The notes under the pieces were generated by a model. That model was not told where the DNA came from, made no database searches, and saw only the letters and a list, made by a program, of their open reading frames with translations. A stretch of 64,000 nucleotides of DNA from an uncultured Prevotellaceae bacterium (GTDB taxonomy: Bacteria > Bacteroidota > Bacteroidia > Bacteroidales > Bacteroidaceae), in assembly GCA_900316685.1 (NCBI GenBank), contig ONDS01000008.1, positions 124,001 through 188,000 on the forward strand, written 5' to 3'. Below, one piece after another: positions 29,740 through 38,729 of the stretch; within the stretch, counting starts at the first letter, position 1, and every line of letters begins with the position of its first letter. The position numbers and the translations under genes are program-made.

Positions 29740-31383
29740 ATGAGAAGAACTATCATTTTGGCACTCATAGCCCTACCTATAGCTATATATGCCCAGTACC
29801 GTTCCGAAGTATGGTCGCCCGACAATGGCGACGGCACCTACACCAACCCCATCATCAATGCCGACTATTCCGACCCCGACGTGTGCGTAGGAGCCAGCGG
29901 CGAGGATTATTACATGACCGCCTCGTCATTCCAATGTGTGCCAGGGCTGCCCATACTCCACTCCAGAGACTTAGTGAATTGGGAGATAGTAGGTTATGCC
30001 TTGAAAGAGCTCTACACCGGCGATGCCGAAATGGTGGAACACTTCAGCACCCCCCGCCATGGTGATGGTGTATGGGCTCCCTCCATCCGCTACCACGATG
30101 GAGAATATTACATCTACTGGGGTGACCCTGACTTCGGCGTATACATGGTGAAGACCAAGGATCCCGCCGGCGAATGGGAGAAGCCCGTATGTGTGATCAA
30201 GGGGAAAGGATATATCGATACCACCCCCCTGTGGGACGACGACGGTCGTTGCTATTTAGTGAACGGCTGGGCCAACTCACGTGCGAAGTTCGCTTCTGTG
30301 CTAACCGTGCGCGAACTTAGTGCCGACGGCACCCGCCCCATCGGTCAGCCCGTGATAGTGTTCGATGGCAACGGTACCGAGAACCGCACCTGCGAGGGTC
30401 CGAAGTTCTACAAGCGCGACGGCTGGTATTGGATCATGTGCCCGGCAGGCGGTGTACCCACCGGTTTCCAGTTGGCCATGCGCGCGAAGTCACCCTACGG
30501 CCCCTACGACCATAAGATCGTGTTGGAGCAAGGCAAGACCTCCATCAATGGCCCCCACCAGGGAGGGTGGATACATACGAAATACGGTGAGGACTGGTTC
30601 ATCCATTTCCAAGACAAGGAAGCATACGGCAGGGTGATACACCTGAACCCTGTCGACTGGTCATCGGGGTGGCCCATCATGGGCAAGAAAGGTGAGCCTG
30701 TGACCACCCATAAGAAACCTCGGAGCTGTTCGTCGGTGATTGTCAATCCCGTGGAGAGCGATGAGTTCGACCACCCAGTAATGGGCAGGCAATGGCAATG
30801 GCACGCCAACTATGATGAGAAGTTCGGCATGCCCACCGCCTTCGGCACCTTCCGCATCTACACCTATAAGTTGTCGGAGGGTTGGAAAAACTTCTGGGAG
30901 GTTCCCAACCTGCTGTTGCAGAAGACCCCTGCCGATGAATTCACCGTAACCACACAGTTGCGCATGACCTCTAAGGCCGACGGTCAGTTCGGCGGTCTGA
31001 TCATGATGGGGTTGGACTATTCCGCCCTGGTGGTCAGGCGCATTGGCAAGGAGTTCCAATTAGTTCAGATGACCTGTCAGGGAGCTGACAAGGGCAAGGC
31101 ACAAACCGAACGCGTATTGGCCACCCTCAAGCCCACCGCCGAAGACAAGATAGATTACAAGCCGGGCATCCACGAAGATATCTACCTACGGCTGAAGGTG
31201 AGTGATTCGAAGGTTCGTTTCTCTTACAGTCTTAACGGCAAGACATTTACCGACTGCGGCGATGAGTTCCGCATGAAAGAAGGTAAATGGATTGGTGCCA
31301 AGTTCGGTTTCGTGGCAGCAGAGAGCAATGCCAAGGCCGACCGCGGTTGGGTGGAGGCCGACTGGATCAGAGTGACGAAGTGA
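29740..31383 (+). CDS. Glycoside hydrolase family 43 enzyme (beta-xylosidase/arabinofuranosidase type)
   Basis: Secreted 547-residue hemicellulose-side-chain enzyme. Signal peptide residues 1-19 (MRRTIILALIALPIAIYAQ). The five-bladed propeller spans about residues 33-320, with the catalytic base in NADYSDPDVCVG (Asp45), the modulating Asp near YIDTTPLWDDDG and the general acid in ENRTCEGPKFYKRDG. A C-terminal beta-sandwich of about 200 residues (DEFDHPVMGRQWQWHANYD onward) matches the DUF1349/GH43 C-terminal domain. Stands alone, with no SusCD pair nearby. Substrate within GH43 cannot be set from sequence alone. Confidence 0.9.
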   Translation: MRRTIILALIALPIAIYAQYRSEVWSPDNGDGTYTNPIINADYSDPDVCVGASGEDYYMTASSFQCVPGLPILHSRDLVNWEIVGYALKELYTGDAEMVEHFSTPRHGDGVWAPSIRYHDGEYYIYWGDPDFGVYMVKTKDPAGEWEKPVCVIKGKGYIDTTPLWDDDGRCYLVNGWANSRAKFASVLTVRELSADGTRPIGQPVIVFDGNGTENRTCEGPKFYKRDGWYWIMCPAGGVPTGFQLAMRAKSPYGPYDHKIVLEQGKTSINGPHQGGWIHTKYGEDWFIHFQDKEAYGRVIHLNPVDWSSGWPIMGKKGEPVTTHKKPRSCSSVIVNPVESDEFDHPVMGRQWQWHANYDEKFGMPTAFGTFRIYTYKLSEGWKNFWEVPNLLLQKTPADEFTVTTQLRMTSKADGQFGGLIMMGLDYSALVVRRIGKEFQLVQMTCQGADKGKAQTERVLATLKPTAEDKIDYKPGIHEDIYLRLKVSDSKVRFSYSLNGKTFTDCGDEFRMKEGKWIGAKFGFVAAESNAKADRGWVEADWIRVTK

Positions 31384-31404
31384 AGGAAAAGATGGGAGGA
31401 GGTA

Positions 31405-32886
31405 TTACTTGCTGAAACGTTGTTTGATGGAATTGAGGAGTCGTGTTTTCTTTTTCAGTGACTGGAATGAGACCCATGCGCTGAGAGCTGTAAGAAGGAG
31501 TCCGAGAAGATAATAAGTGACGCTTTCACCCATCCATGTGATGGCATAAGCAGCCATACCTATGGGCAGTTGCGAAGCCGCCATGGACAGGACTCTTTTC
31601 GATACCTTGAACCCATACCTGATGTGCATACAGACGAACTGTATGAGGAAATCGAGCACGATGGTGACAGTCAAGCCTACACCCGCTCCAAACAAGCCCC
31701 ATAAATTGAACCCAACGATACTCAACAGGATATAACCCAGGGCATAAAGCGATTCCATGAGGAGGAAGAAGAGCGAATCGCCCTTGGCCAGCGGGATATA
31801 TGCCAAAGGCAGTTTCATCGCCCTCATATATAAGGCGAGCACAGTGACCTGCACCATGGGTACGACATCCATAAACCGCCCGGAGAAGAGCAAGGGCACC
31901 AGGATAGGCAACAAGATAATCAGCAGGACCAACAACGGAGAGACGATCAGCAGCGACACCTCGATCTGCTTGTTGACCAACACGTTGGCTGCCTTTCGAT
32001 CATTGGCCTCTGCTGAGAGCCGCGGGAAATAGTCCGTTTCCATTGCCGCGAAGACCATTCCCCCATAGATCATCGTGATCATATAGCCCGTATTATAGAG
32101 TCCCAGCACCTCCAGCGACCCCTGTGTATTGAGAAAAGAACGAACGAAAAACTCGGCAAAGGAGATGACAAGCGTAGATGCCACAAAACCGATGCCCAGT
32201 CGTATCATCCCCATTCCCTCTCGCATAAAGAGCCGATTGAAAGACACACGGAAAGGAAAGATGCGCCACGAATAGTAGATGGTCAGCACCATCATAACGA
32301 CCGCCATGAGCACCAGGCTGGGCACTATACCCGACTCACCCAGATAGAAATACAAAGGGATGGAGATGATCAAAGCGATGATGGCATGGAGCACCGATAC
32401 CACCGCCAATGGTTTGAGATGCCGTACCCCCTTGAGAATGGCCATTTCGCCTCCCGTAAGAGCAGTCAGCCCGACAACTGGTGAGAGGAGCACAAAATGC
32501 AAGGTATGCTGACCCCAGGAAAAGGTCCAATCGTTGAGACAAGGACTGAGAACAATACACAACAATGTGCCCAGGATGGCCGTGAGCAGGCTCCATGAGC
32601 GTATCAGCCTTACCTCATGTTCGATTTTCTCTTTATTCTCTTCTTCGAAGGCTGCAGAAAGATTTCTCACCCCACTGGTCTGGATGCCCAGTCCTGTAGC
32701 ATCTGACACCATCTTGGTGGTGGAATTGAATAGTGAGAGAAGTCCCATTCCCGAAGGCCCGAGCAGCATGGCAATGAATTTGTTTCTCACCATGGCTATA
32801 ATTATGGTGAGCATCTGCACACCGCCAAACAATCCTGTGTATTTGATGATGTGCGAATAACTCGAAGAGTTGTCTAATTTGTGCAT
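31405..32886 (-). CDS. MOP-superfamily O-antigen/polysaccharide flippase
   Basis: A 493-residue membrane protein with about 12-14 helices. The opening IIKYTGLFGGVQMLTIIIAMVRNKFIAMLLGPSGMG resembles Wzx/RfbX-type O-antigen translocases, which flip undecaprenyl-linked glycans. Divergent from, and separated by about 360 bp of repeats from, the three-glycosyltransferase operon; together they suggest a surface glycan function. Convergent with GH43. Confidence 0.85.
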   Translation of the reverse strand: MHKLDNSSSYSHIIKYTGLFGGVQMLTIIIAMVRNKFIAMLLGPSGMGLLSLFNSTTKMVSDATGLGIQTSGVRNLSAAFEEENKEKIEHEVRLIRSWSLLTAILGTLLCIVLSPCLNDWTFSWGQHTLHFVLLSPVVGLTALTGGEMAILKGVRHLKPLAVVSVLHAIIALIISIPLYFYLGESGIVPSLVLMAVVMMVLTIYYSWRIFPFRVSFNRLFMREGMGMIRLGIGFVASTLVISFAEFFVRSFLNTQGSLEVLGLYNTGYMITMIYGGMVFAAMETDYFPRLSAEANDRKAANVLVNKQIEVSLLIVSPLLVLLIILLPILVPLLFSGRFMDVVPMVQVTVLALYMRAMKLPLAYIPLAKGDSLFFLLMESLYALGYILLSIVGFNLWGLFGAGVGLTVTIVLDFLIQFVCMHIRYGFKVSKRVLSMAASQLPIGMAAYAITWMGESVTYYLLGLLLTALSAWVSFQSLKKKTRLLNSIKQRFSK

Positions 32887-32997
32887 CTTTCATTTTGTAA
32901 ACGGAGAATAATTCTTATTATTATTTAAAATTAACAATATATTTGGTTTTTCGCTATTTGCGGGCGGGCACAGGCACCGCCCCTACACAAACCAACA

Positions 32998-33234
32998 CTT
33001 TAAATAAGGTAGGAGGCGCCTCAACAATAAAAATAAAAACTTCGCTATTTATTTTGTATTGTCTTCGGCTTGTACTACCTTTAAATAAGGTAAGAGGCGT
33101 TTCGGAAATAAAAATAAACAAGTTTATTTTGTATTTCTCTCAACTTGCACTACCTTTAAATAAGGTAGGAGGCGCCTCAACAATAAAAACAAAAACTTCG
33201 TTATTTATTTTGTATTGTCTTCGGCTTGTACTAC
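32998..33234 (+). repeat. Three tandem 75-81 bp repeats, each with a promoter-like end
   Basis: Units at 32998-33078 (81 bp), 33079-33153 (75 bp) and 33154-33234 (81 bp). Each starts CTTTAAATAAGGTA and ends in (T/C)TTG(T/C)ACTAC. Units 1 and 3 are nearly identical and carry the 10-bp palindrome GAGGCGCCTC; unit 2 has diverged. Where one unit meets the next the junction reads TACCTTTAAA; only the last continues as TACCTTTGC, a perfect TAnnTTTG box, directly before the GT2 ATG. Confidence 0.85.
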
Positions 33235-33239
33235 CTTTG
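33232..33239 (+). promoter_or_regulatory. TAnnTTTG promoter box of the glycosyltransferase operon
   Basis: TACCTTTG, ending six bases before the GT2 ATG at 33245, so the transcript would start at or next to the start codon. Confidence 0.6.
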
Positions 33240-33244
33240 CAAGT

Positions 33245-34177
33245 ATGAAACTGAGTGTTGTCATACCCGTGTACGATACGGAGGAAACATTGGAGGCATG
33301 TGTGAAGAGCGTGCTCGACCAAGGTGTTGACGATACGGAAATCATCCTTGTGGATGACGGGTCGGACGATGGGTCGCCTGCCATGTGCGACCGGCTGGCC
33401 CGGGAGCATGAAGAGGTGTGTACCATTCATGAGGAACATAGAGGCATAGCCGGGGCCCGCAACAAAGGGATAGAGAAAGCGCGGGGCGAATATATCATGT
33501 TCGTAGACAGCGACGACAGTCTCGCTCCCTATACACTCCCCATTCTGCTTGCCCGCATAGGAGCCCATCCTGACTACGACATTCTGGAGTATCCCATCAT
33601 TTGGCATGCTGGAGAAGACGACGAAGAAGTGCTCAAATTCGGTCGTCATGAGTACGGCAACATGAAGGAATACTGGGTGGAAGGCAAAGGATACGCCCAT
33701 GCCTACGCCTGCAACAAGATATACCGACGGAGACTGTTCGATAAGGTGCGCTACCCCATGAATCGCGCTTTCATCGACGCCTACACCCTACCCCGCCTAT
33801 TGGAACAATGCCGGCTGGTGGCTACGACAGAAGAAGGAGCCTACCAATACAACTACTCGCCCGGCGGGATGGCAACCATGGCCGACGGCGAAGACCTTGA
33901 GCAACTGTTGGAAGTGCATGTTGACAGATTGGAGCATTACGAGATGACCTATGAGCCTTCCGAATACTATGTCTACGCACTGCAGCTTCAGCTCGATGTA
34001 TACGCTCAAACCAAGGAACCACCCATCCTGCCCGAGTTGATCGCCCTTTCGGGTTCATCGATACGAAGGCTGCCCATCAGCCGCAAGGACAAACGTCGGC
34101 TTCGGTTCATCAAACATTTTAGTATCAAAGGACTATGCAAACTATACAGACTAAGACACCGGCAAAGACACCGCTGA
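33245..34177 (+). CDS. Family 2 glycosyltransferase
   Basis: A 310-residue GT-A enzyme. Seen: MKLSVVIPVYDTEETLEACV, the nucleotide-binding IILVDDGSDDGS, GIAGARNKGIEKARGEYIMFVDSDDS (DxD motif) and a C-terminal half of unknown acceptor specificity. ATG at 33245 starts the first strand; an in-frame ATG at 33215 lies inside the repeat, before the promoter box. First gene of a three-gene operon; its end overlaps the next gene by 43 nt. Confidence 0.9.
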   Translation: MKLSVVIPVYDTEETLEACVKSVLDQGVDDTEIILVDDGSDDGSPAMCDRLAREHEEVCTIHEEHRGIAGARNKGIEKARGEYIMFVDSDDSLAPYTLPILLARIGAHPDYDILEYPIIWHAGEDDEEVLKFGRHEYGNMKEYWVEGKGYAHAYACNKIYRRRLFDKVRYPMNRAFIDAYTLPRLLEQCRLVATTEEGAYQYNYSPGGMATMADGEDLEQLLEVHVDRLEHYEMTYEPSEYYVYALQLQLDVYAQTKEPPILPELIALSGSSIRRLPISRKDKRRLRFIKHFSIKGLCKLYRLRHRQRHR

Positions 34178-35103
34178 TCAGTTTCATCGTAACGACCTAC
34201 GACCTGCCCATCGGTATGTTACGTGACTGTCTTGACAGTATCAAGGCCCTCTCGCTCAGCAAAGAGGAACGAGAGATACTGCTCATAGACGACGGCAGCA
34301 AGGAATCGCCAATTGGCGAGTTGATGAACTACCTCGACGACATCATCTACTTGCGTCAGCCTAATCGTGGTCTGAGTGCCGCCCGCAACAAAGGCATCCA
34401 GTGTTGCTGTGGCACCTACATCCAGTTTGTTGACGGCGACGACATGTTGAACAGCAGTGCTTACGAGCATTGTTTAGACATCGTCCGTTACCAGGCACCC
34501 GACATCGTCATGTTTCGTCATACCGACAAGCGCGCCCCCCTACCGACACAGGATGTGGAGGGACCGATGAGCGGTTCCGAATACATGCGCCACAACAACC
34601 TACGCGCGGTAGCCTGGGGATACATTTTCAAGAAAGACATCCTGCTGAACCTGCGCTTCACGGAGGGCATCCTGCATGAGGACGAGGAGTTCACCCCCTT
34701 GCTCTTCCTTCGCGCCGAGCGACTGTTCACCACCGAGGCCCAGGCCTATTATTACCGCAAGCGCAGTTCCTCTATCGTCAACAAGAAAGACAAGCGATGG
34801 ATTACACAGCGGTTGAACGACACCCGTGACGTGCTCTTCCGCTTGCAGGAACGGTGCGACACCCTACCCATGGCCGATCGCGAGGCCCTTCAGCGCCGAG
34901 TGAACCAGTTGACGATGGACTATTTGTATAATGTAATGACCCTAACCCACAGCATTGAACATCTGGAAAAAGCCATCGTCCCACTCCATGACAGAGGTCT
35001 TTTTCCCTTGCCCGACAAAGACTACACCACCAAATATTCCCTCTTTCGGAGAATGGTGAACAGTCAGCGCGGTCGTCGCCTGCTGTGTCGTCTGCTCAAA
35101 TAA
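34135..35103 (+). CDS. Family 2 glycosyltransferase
   Basis: A 322-residue GT-A enzyme: ISFIVTTYDLPIGMLRDCLDS, ILLIDDGSKESP, GLSAARNKGIQCCCGTYIQF and VDGDDML (DxD). A likely catalytic-region acid pair sits at GILHEDEEFTPLLF. The 43-nt overlap with the previous gene is longer than usual; the first ATG is kept because it supplies a normal short leader before the first strand. Confidence 0.88.
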   Translation: MQTIQTKTPAKTPLISFIVTTYDLPIGMLRDCLDSIKALSLSKEEREILLIDDGSKESPIGELMNYLDDIIYLRQPNRGLSAARNKGIQCCCGTYIQFVDGDDMLNSSAYEHCLDIVRYQAPDIVMFRHTDKRAPLPTQDVEGPMSGSEYMRHNNLRAVAWGYIFKKDILLNLRFTEGILHEDEEFTPLLFLRAERLFTTEAQAYYYRKRSSSIVNKKDKRWITQRLNDTRDVLFRLQERCDTLPMADREALQRRVNQLTMDYLYNVMTLTHSIEHLEKAIVPLHDRGLFPLPDKDYTTKYSLFRRMVNSQRGRRLLCRLLK

Positions 35104-35113
35104 CCTATCTGCG

Positions 35114-36220
35114 ATGCGAATACTCTTGTTGGGAGAATACAGTAATGTGCACGCCACCCTGGCTGTAGGCCTGCGCGCCAAAGGGCATGATGTAACCGTA
35201 GTGTCGAATGGTGATTTCTGGAAGAATTACCCCCGCGACATCGATGTGTCACGTCGTCCCGGCAAGACCGGAGGATTAGCCCTCCTATATAAGATCAAGC
35301 ATCTGCTTCCCCAGTTGCGCGGCTACGACGTTGTGCAGTTGATCAATCCCCTATTCTTCGAGCTCAAGGCCCAACGTCTCTTTTCCATCTACCACAACTT
35401 GCGCGAACACAATGACAAGCTGTTCTTAGGAGCCTTCGGCATGGACTGGTATTGGGTGACCGGTTGCCGCCAAAGGAAACACTTACGCTACAGCGACTTC
35501 AATATAGGCGACACTCTGCGCGACGACCCTTCCGCCCAGCGCGAAATAGACGATTGGTGCGGTACAGACAAGGAAAGGCTCAACCGACAAATCGCCGAGG
35601 ACTGCGACGGCATCGTAGCCGGTCTATATGAGTATTGGTCGTGCTACGCCCCCCTCTTTCCAGAGAAGACCACCTTCATTCCCTTTCCCATCATCTGTCA
35701 GCCCCCCCCGCCCAAGCTCACGCCCATCCCAGAGCGTGTGAAAGTGTTCATCGGCATCAACCGCAGCCGCAGCGCCTATAAGGGAACAGACATCATGCTC
35801 AAGGAAGCGCAGCGGGTGGCTATGGAACATCCCGAGACCATGCAACTGGAGGTGGCCGAATCGGTGCCCTTCGCCCAGTATCAGGCCATGCTTGACGGTT
35901 CCGACGTATTGCTCGACCAGTTGTACAGTTACACGCCCAGCATGAACACCCTGCTTGCCATGTCGAAAGGTATCATCTGCGTGGGTGGTGGCGAGCCCGA
36001 AAATTACGAGATACTCAACGAGACCACCTGTCGCCCCATTATCAACGTCACCCCCGAGGCTGGCAGTGTGCGCCGCGCCCTGAAAGAGCTGATAGCCCAT
36101 CGCGAGGATATCCCTCTAATGAAGCGAGAGAGCCAGGAATACGTCTATCGTCACCACGAAGTAAGTAAGGTGACCGAGCATTACTTACGTTTTTGGAACG
36201 AAAAAGGCCGGAATCGATGA
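35114..36220 (+). CDS. Family 4-like glycosyltransferase (GT-B)
   Basis: A 368-residue GT-B type enzyme: N-terminal Rossmann fold MRILLLGEYSNVHATLAVGLRAKGHDV, a C-terminal half with the family-like RVKVFIGINRSRSAYKGTDIML and VLLDQLYSYTPSMNTLLAM (donor-binding stretch). The usual EX7E motif is weak, as GEPENYEILNE. Starts 10 nt after the second GT2; the operon terminator overlaps its stop codon. Confidence 0.83.
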   Translation: MRILLLGEYSNVHATLAVGLRAKGHDVTVVSNGDFWKNYPRDIDVSRRPGKTGGLALLYKIKHLLPQLRGYDVVQLINPLFFELKAQRLFSIYHNLREHNDKLFLGAFGMDWYWVTGCRQRKHLRYSDFNIGDTLRDDPSAQREIDDWCGTDKERLNRQIAEDCDGIVAGLYEYWSCYAPLFPEKTTFIPFPIICQPPPPKLTPIPERVKVFIGINRSRSAYKGTDIMLKEAQRVAMEHPETMQLEVAESVPFAQYQAMLDGSDVLLDQLYSYTPSMNTLLAMSKGIICVGGGEPENYEILNETTCRPIINVTPEAGSVRRALKELIAHREDIPLMKRESQEYVYRHHEVSKVTEHYLRFWNEKGRNR

Positions 36221-36232
36221 TTCCAGCCTTTT
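36201..36232. terminator. Bidirectional terminator between the GT operon and rpsP
   Basis: Stem AAAAGGC(c)GGAATC / GATTCC(a)GCCTTTT with one mismatch and A/T runs on both sides; it includes the last codons and stop of the GT gene. Confidence 0.8.
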
Positions 36233-36254
36233 CCTTATTCGTGGTCGATGTTGT

Positions 36255-36794
36255 TTAAGCCTCAGCGGGAGCCTCCTCAGCGGCGGGAGCCTCTTCTGTA
36301 GCGGCAGCTTCTTCGGCAGCCTTTGCTGCAGCCTCGGCAGCTTTCTTCTCAGCCACCTTCTTGGCTATTTCCTCGTTGATCTTCTTCTCTGCTTCGATTT
36401 CCTTAGCTGCGGCAGCTTTCTTGGCTTTCTCCTCTTCATCGCGGACCTTGTCCAAGCCCTTCTGCTTGTCGCTCTTCCAAGCATCGAATTTCTTCTCGAG
36501 AGCAGCCTCATCGAATGCACCTTTCTTCACACCACCCTTGAGATGTTTCATCATGTAAACACCTTCGCGTTTGAGGATGTTGCGCACAGTGTCAGTAGGT
36601 TGGGCACCCACTTCGACCCAATACAGTGCACGTTCAAAATTCAAATCTACGGTAGCGGGATTGGTGTTGGGATTGTAAGTACCAATCTTTTCAGTAAAAC
36701 GACCATCACGTGGTGCTCTTGCGTCAGCGATCACGATGCTGTAGAAGGCATAGCCTTTACGGCCACGGCGCTGCAATCTGATTTTTGTTGCCAT
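36255..36794 (-). CDS. rpsP: 30S ribosomal protein S16 with long Ala/Lys/Glu tail
   Basis: Small-subunit protein. The core (residues 1-85, [59 protein letters not shown]) is standard. The remaining 94 residues form a highly charged, alanine-rich, probably helical or disordered tail ending [14 protein letters not shown]16 is about 82 residues in E. coli, while long tails are common in Bacteroidota. Own promoter box at 36849-36856. Confidence 0.97.
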   Translation of the reverse strand: MATKIRLQRRGRKGYAFYSIVIADARAPRDGRFTEKIGTYNPNTNPATVDLNFERALYWVEVGAQPTDTVRNILKREGVYMMKHLKGGVKKGAFDEAALEKKFDAWKSDKQKGLDKVRDEEEKAKKAAAAKEIEAEKKINEEIAKKVAEKKAAEAAAKAAEEAAATEEAPAAEEAPAEA

Positions 36795-36848
36795 TAATTA
36801 TTTGTTTTTAGGTTTGAATTAAATACTATCATCTCGTGATAGCGGCTG

Positions 36849-36856
36849 CAAAATTA
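36849..36856 (-). promoter_or_regulatory. TAnnTTTG promoter box of rpsP
   Basis: TAATTTTG on the minus strand, 55 bases before the ATG. Confidence 0.55.
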
Positions 36857-36940
36857 CATCAATTATTCCGAAAAACAGGCATCGGTATTGATATGCGGCA
36901 TAGAATTAACAGAAATTAACCTAAAAATCCGTCATCAGAC

Positions 36941-38728
36941 TCACCTGATAAGGAGTTTCCGTGTCGTATCGTCGCTGTAGCGTACAATATAGAATCCCGG
37001 TGGCAGTATTTTTAGAGAGTCGATAGAAGAATCATGAGGTAGCAGATCCGTCAACAACCTACCATCAAGAGAGTAGACGTCAGTGATGATTTTCCCCTCT
37101 CTTTCCACCAAGGCGATGGAAGAAGTTGAATTGTTGAGATTGGCGAAACGGAAGGAAATGAGCGATGATGCCTCATCACGCGTTATGTCACTGACAGGTT
37201 TGTGCATAAGAAACGAGCCGTCGGTGTTGGCGTGGAACAAGGTTGCTGCAGGCGAGGAATGGTCGGTCAGACTATCGTTGCTTTCGTAAGGATAGACATT
37301 TTTCCATCCAGAAGACATCCCACTGGCATTGAAGAATGTAAGATGACGATGGTCGAAGCCATTGAGCGTGTTGACCGTGTTGGCCATCCAAGCCTGTTCA
37401 TCATAATCGACATGCGAGATAAGCAAGCCCTGTCCCGGCAGGTATGCATCCCAAACCGTTTTGCTACGGTTCTCAAGTATATAGTACTCATTGCGATAGG
37501 CATCATTGTAGATGACATAGGCCGTGGGTTGTTCGGCGAGTGGCGGCATGTCGTTCACCACCGTGTCATTGTGTAGTTCCGTTGGCTGCAACCATCCTGC
37601 GAGCCAACGTTCACAGGCAGAATAACCGGCAGGCACCCATCCCCGTCCACCAGGTCCGTTGTAGTTGCCGTTCGACATCAAATCCCATGAACCCAAAGAG
37701 AATAGCGATTGGTTGTCGACATCATAGAGGTCGGGCAGTCCCAAACAATGAGAGAACTCGTGACAGAAGGTGCCAATGCCCATTTCCGATGTGCCTATTT
37801 TTCCGTACAACTCATTACTACAGGCATATACATCAACCCACACCCCATCGAAGGCTACCGGTCCGTTGAGCACACCCTCATCGGCTTTTGCCTCCGTGAG
37901 CGACCACATATGGGGCCAGATAGTGTCGCGTGTTCCACCCGTGGCCTGTCCATAGCCCGCATAGAGGAGGAACACCTCTTCTACCGTGCCATCGCCATCC
38001 CAATCATACTTGGAGAAATCCACCTCGTTGTCAATCTGTGTACAAGCCTCGACCAACATCTCCGGTACATTGAGATCGAAACTATTTTTCCCCAGATCCT
38101 GACCATAGTAATAAGAAGGCTGGGGCATGGTGATGGGTCCCACCACATCGAAAGATAGACTGAACGCTCCCCCACTCTGGTCGAGGAAATAGTCGTGCAC
38201 GCTACCGATGGCCCCCAGATCGTTGGTATAACCCGATTGGTTGAGCATCGCCACATAGCGGTTGAGGGTGGCCTCTTCGCCCTGTTCTTCGGCATCAAAG
38301 AATTTCCTATCGGGAAAATCAACGAGTATGACAAGTCCTTTCCTCTCGCCGACATACGGACTCTTTCTTTGTCTTGCCATCCCGGCAGGAGATTTCCGCT
38401 GGAGGCGAGGGCGCAACCGTTCCGCCTCGTCAACCATGATGAGTGAAGCCCATTCAGCCATCGTTCGCAGTTCCTGTTCATGTGCCAGCAGCGACGAAGG
38501 TCTCAAATGGTTGCCAGAGCATTGTGCATAATAAAACGCGTCCTTATCCTGTATCACCACCGCATGGTCGTCGGTCATATAATAGTGCAGGTGTTCATCA
38601 CCCACGAGCAAAAGTCGGATAAGCGAGCCGTCGGGTTGTTGGAAAACCTGCCAGACATTATACGCAGGTATGGCATTGACGAGCAATGCCATACCCAGTA
38701 ATACAGTAATAAGTAACGTTTTTCTCAT
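36941..38728 (-). CDS. M6 family secreted metalloprotease with C-terminal sorting domain (copy 2 of a tandem pair)
   Basis: A 595-residue secreted zinc protease. Signal peptide MRKTLLITVLLGMALLVNA; N-terminal prodomain to about residue 120; M6 (immune inhibitor A-like) catalytic domain with HEFSHCLGLPD at residues 323-333 (two His, a Glu and a third zinc ligand Asp in HExxHxxGLxD). The last 80 residues resemble a type IX secretion sorting domain (ITDVYSLDGRLL, then PPGFYIVRYSDDTTRKLLIR). ATG at 38728 starts the signal peptide. It begins one base after the stop of its paralogue. Confidence 0.87.
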   Translation of the reverse strand: MRKTLLITVLLGMALLVNAIPAYNVWQVFQQPDGSLIRLLLVGDEHLHYYMTDDHAVVIQDKDAFYYAQCSGNHLRPSSLLAHEQELRTMAEWASLIMVDEAERLRPRLQRKSPAGMARQRKSPYVGERKGLVILVDFPDRKFFDAEEQGEEATLNRYVAMLNQSGYTNDLGAIGSVHDYFLDQSGGAFSLSFDVVGPITMPQPSYYYGQDLGKNSFDLNVPEMLVEACTQIDNEVDFSKYDWDGDGTVEEVFLLYAGYGQATGGTRDTIWPHMWSLTEAKADEGVLNGPVAFDGVWVDVYACSNELYGKIGTSEMGIGTFCHEFSHCLGLPDLYDVDNQSLFSLGSWDLMSNGNYNGPGGRGWVPAGYSACERWLAGWLQPTELHNDTVVNDMPPLAEQPTAYVIYNDAYRNEYYILENRSKTVWDAYLPGQGLLISHVDYDEQAWMANTVNTLNGFDHRHLTFFNASGMSSGWKNVYPYESNDSLTDHSSPAATLFHANTDGSFLMHKPVSDITRDEASSLISFRFANLNNSTSSIALVEREGKIITDVYSLDGRLLTDLLPHDSSIDSLKILPPGFYIVRYSDDTTRKLLIR

Positions 38729-38729
38729 G

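Larger units (their letters stand above)
32887..33244. other. Gene-free gap filled by a REP-like hairpin and three tandem promoter-like repeats
   Basis: Holds AT-rich sequence, a GC-rich inverted repeat (GGGCGG / CCGCCC, 32962-32982) set in CGGGCGGGCACAGGCACCGC, and then three tandem repeat units up to the glycosyltransferase start. A spurious repeat-encoded open frame crosses it. Confidence 0.8.

Noticed and set aside
32943..33248. 101-codon repeat-encoded frame (LNKVGGASTIKIKTSLFILY units)
   Set aside because: The repeat is promoter-like DNA; the open frame results from near-multiple-of-three unit lengths.
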